Below, one piece after another: positions 62,098 through 64,000 of a DNA stretch of 64,000 bases. A program made the position numbers and the translations under genes. Position 1 is the first letter of the stretch, and each line of letters opens with the position of its first letter. Under the pieces are notes generated by a model. It saw only the letters and a list, made by a program, of their open reading frames with translations. It did not search any database and was not told where the DNA came from. The DNA comes from Paenibacillus puerhi. Lineage in GTDB: Bacteria > Bacillota > Bacilli > Paenibacillales > NBRC-103111. The stretch is taken from contig NZ_WUWM01000002.1 of the NCBI RefSeq assembly GCF_009846885.1, positions 186,001-250,000 of the forward strand, read 5' to 3'.

Positions 62098-62152
62098 AAA
62101 AAGGCGCTGCCTCAAACGGTCATAACATGACCTTTAGAGAAAGCACCTTTTA
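62098..62152. repeat. Long hairpin, copy 2 of the two-copy family
   Basis: AAAAGGCGCT pairs with AGCACCTTTT (one C-A mismatch). Inside, CTC pairs with GAG and GGTCAT with ATGACC. The order matches copy 1 at 48322-48366. Short T-runs flank it on both strands. It lies between the deacetylase promoter region (61983-62097, with no confident promoter) and the decayed kinase gene, with no gene ending at its left. Confidence 0.6.
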
Positions 62153-62239
62153 TTTGAATAGTGGCTTCATACCATTCCTATTCTATGTGTCACGCCCTAC
62201 AGAGCCATCGAAACACCGGCCCGATAGGCAAAATCGCTG

Positions 62240-62683
62240 ATGGTGACCATTCACTTGGTGGATGAGCTGCATTTTTTGACTTCGGCAGAGGCGGGCGAAA
62301 TGCATTTACAGCGGAAAGCGACCGATCTGTCCGGGCTGCTGGCTGACTTGGCGGAACTTATCCGTCCTGAAGCCGAAGCGCGGGGCATTCGATTAAACCG
62401 TTCAGGCCGTATCGTCCCAATCGAAGCGGATATCGACGCTAAGCGGGTCAAACAAGTGATCCTGAATCGGGTGGCCAACACGCTTCGGCATACCCCTTCT
62501 GGCGGTGAAATTTCGATTCGTTTTTCTCCCGATGAAGATCCGGCATTTGTTGTCGTGACCGTACAGGTTACGGGACCGGGAATTCCGGCGGAAGCGATCC
62601 CGCATTTGTTCGATCGCTTTTACAAGGTAGATAAGTCAGAACGCAGCGGAGGAGCAGAATTTGTGGTTCATTTTCCTAGATGA
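62240..62683 (+). pseudogene. Decayed sensor histidine kinase fragment
   Basis: 147-codon frame resembling the end of an EnvZ/VanS-type kinase: HLVDELHFLTSAEAGEMHLQ (end of the dimerisation helix), N-box QVILNRVANTLRHTPSGGEI, and a G1-like VTGPGIPAEAIPHLFDRFYKVDKS. The G1 Asp is Val. The whole G2 stretch (usually GTGLGLAI plus about 30 residues) is missing, so the sequence jumps from ERSGGAE to FVVHFPR. Sensor, membrane and phosphoacceptor-His regions are absent. A TAG at 62225 closes the frame upstream and no ribosome site was found. This is a remnant with both truncation and internal deletion. Confidence 0.8.
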
Positions 62684-62708
62684 ATCATGTTGTTCAGCTG
62701 TAACGAAG

Positions 62709-62740
62709 AAAGAGGTTGATCCGTAAGAATCAACCTCTTT
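62709..62740. terminator. Hairpin terminator between the kinase remnant and the GH172 gene
   Basis: AAAGAGGTTGAT (62709-62720) pairs perfectly with ATCAACCTCTTT (62729-62740). The stem itself supplies a short U-run in both directions. It can end transcription of the minus-strand GH172 gene 68 bp upstream. Confidence 0.75.
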
Positions 62741-62807
62741 ACTGCAAGAATTAATTGATTGTTGGAATCCTCCAAATAGGAGCTCCTGGCTTTGTTCCTT
62801 GATGTAC

Positions 62808-64000
62808 TTATTCTTTATCGAACTGCTGTCTTAGCTTCTGGCTTAGATCAATATTACCTTGAGAGAACTTTCTAGTGTTGTTAAATTTGACTTCCATTTC
62901 CTTACTAAGTTCTGCTTGGTATGTGTCGAATCTTTCTAGGTATACGTTGTGCAGGTCTTTAAAATCTTCCCTTTCCTTCACGTTTGGAACTGGAGGCTTT
63001 TGGCGTTCCGGCATCCGTTGGATTCGCTGCTCTACTGGTAAAATTCCGAACGGTTTAGATGGCAGCGTTTGGTACCAATAGGCCGTTGTAGACCAATCGT
63101 CTGCTAAGTGATTGGCGTGTCCATGCTCCATGGTCACGCGAATGCTTTTTGAAAAGTAAACGGGATCCAGTACATGGAATCGGTACGACACTTGATATCC
63201 AGGCGCGTCATTCTCATGAACAATGGATCCGCAGAATGGAAATGAAACCTTCTGCATTCCCCAAGCATGGCCGAAGTAATCCTCTCCGCCTGTCCCAACA
63301 ATACTCGGAATAGGTTCTCCATCTATAAAGAACATATCATCCCCTTCGCCCCACCAGGATTCTTCAAAATGAGCGACAGAGTGATTGCAGCCGATATAAT
63401 GCCCTTGACCTTCTGCCTCCAAAATAACATAGTTGCCCTTCCCTTCAATATTAGGCACACTATTCACCTCAGGGGAATTCACCTGGATCTCAGGCGCCCA
63501 GCCATCACATGGATTTTCCCGATGCCATTGTGCATGGAAATATACTGTCTCCTCACTCAACGACTGTTTATACATTTCATAATCAATATAAAAGAATAAG
63601 CCAAAAGGCACATCATTTTCATTGATAATCTCAATTTTAGCTTTTTTATTAAACGGCATAGGCAAATAACAGTTAACCGAGGATACGCCGCCAAACTTGT
63701 ACTCCTCACCTGGCTTCGCTGAAACTGTGAAAGGAAGAGATGAGAATGTACCCGGCATGGAATGTCCTATACAAAAGAAGTCCCCTAAGGGAGTAAGCAC
63801 ACTAGGATGAGCTTGGTCGTCCCAAGTCATCTTAATTAATACTTTGCGGTACCATGCCGGATCCGTCACCTCGTAAGAAACGCCAAGCGCATTATGAATC
63901 TCGAGCACAGATGCCACTTTAGAAACCTGCCGAGGGATCATGATGCTTGGCCCTAGCATTCTACGGCAAAATGAAGTCATCCACATATGCGTAATACAGC
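62808..64000 (-). CDS. GH172/DUF2961-family glycoside hydrolase, 5' end beyond right edge
   Basis: The frame is open through the window edge. The codons before the apparent ATG 63986 read CITH, and ITHMWMT is the internal DUF2961 signature (GVITHIWMT), so the true start lies outside. Visible landmarks are IKMTWDDQAHPSVLTPLGDFFCIGH, YLPMPFNKKAKIEIIN, the catalytic-region WWGEGDDMFFIDGE with PSIVGTGGEDYFGHAWG, and YRFHVLDPVYFSKSIRV. GH172 members form trimers and cleave or transfer fructo- or arabinofuranosyl groups, but exact specificity is variable. It was not possible to see whether it has a transporter partner. Confidence 0.88.
   Translation of the reverse strand, partial: CITHMWMTSFCRRMLGPSIMIPRQVSKVASVLEIHNALGVSYEVTDPAWYRKVLIKMTWDDQAHPSVLTPLGDFFCIGHSMPGTFSSLPFTVSAKPGEEYKFGGVSSVNCYLPMPFNKKAKIEIINENDVPFGLFFYIDYEMYKQSLSEETVYFHAQWHRENPCDGWAPEIQVNSPEVNSVPNIEGKGNYVILEAEGQGHYIGCNHSVAHFEESWWGEGDDMFFIDGEPIPSIVGTGGEDYFGHAWGMQKVSFPFCGSIVHENDAPGYQVSYRFHVLDPVYFSKSIRVTMEHGHANHLADDWSTTAYWYQTLPSKPFGILPVEQRIQRMPERQKPPVPNVKEREDFKDLHNVYLERFDTYQAELSKEMEVKFNNTRKFSQGNIDLSQKLRQQFDKE

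Noticed and set aside
1-64000. tRNA, rRNA, CRISPR arrays, prophage or transposase genes
   Set aside because: None could be seen; no regularly spaced repeats, no transposase-like translations and no cloverleaf-like sequences were recognised.

Overview
The window looks like chromosome from a Paenibacillus-type Firmicute. This is an inference from the genes: strong AAGGAGG-type ribosome sites, YesM/YesN-type two-component pairs next to carbohydrate ABC transporters, S-layer-homology (SLH) domains, a CIRCE heat-shock operator, a YtrA-type GntR regulator and a LuxR/MalT-type regulator. No rRNA, tRNA, CRISPR array or intact insertion sequence was seen. The 11.6-29.5 kb block is visibly more GC-rich than the 41.5-49 kb block.

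Layout. 1-11.5 kb is mixed housekeeping and accessory DNA: the start of a UvrA paralog with its ArsR regulator, a GntR/DUF1648 pair, htpG (HSP90) behind a SigA promoter and CIRCE, a YkgJ-like cysteine-cluster protein, an SDR, a VOC protein, and an operon of an SLH-anchored serine hydrolase with an OmpR/VanS-like two-component system. 11.6-29.5 kb is one minus-strand operon for a hybrid NRPS-PKS product, read in the order C-A-T, KS-AT-KR-carrier, FMN luciferase-like monooxygenase, C-A-T-E, C-A-T-TE. The genes abut or overlap. The ketoreductase has lost its catalytic Ser, Tyr and Asn, so a beta-keto (possibly alpha-oxidised) unit between amino acids 1 and 2 is expected.

29.7-37 kb holds single genes: a PhnB-like protein, a GntP permease, a quinone-oxidoreductase-like MDR, a LuxR/MalT-type regulator, and a Crp-family regulator beside a DltE-like SDR. 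37-48.2 kb is a rhamnoside-use locus. Two GH78-type alpha-L-rhamnosidase genes read left, a YesM/YesN pair reads right, and a sugar ABC transporter reads left. The rhamnosidase and transporter promoters share a long conserved element at the same distance from the -10 box, so one regulator very probably controls both.

49.3-62 kb is a second large minus-strand carbohydrate operon: deacetylase-like protein, DegT-type PLP enzyme, two Gfo/Idh/MocA dehydrogenases, an esterase-like hydrolase, two permeases, a binding lipoprotein, and its own YesM/YesN pair. The enzyme set suggests an unusual (perhaps amino- or acylated) sugar. The right edge has a decayed histidine-kinase fragment and the 5'-truncated end of a GH172/DUF2961 protein. 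A conserved hairpin occurs twice (48.3 and 62.1 kb), each time just upstream of a sugar operon.
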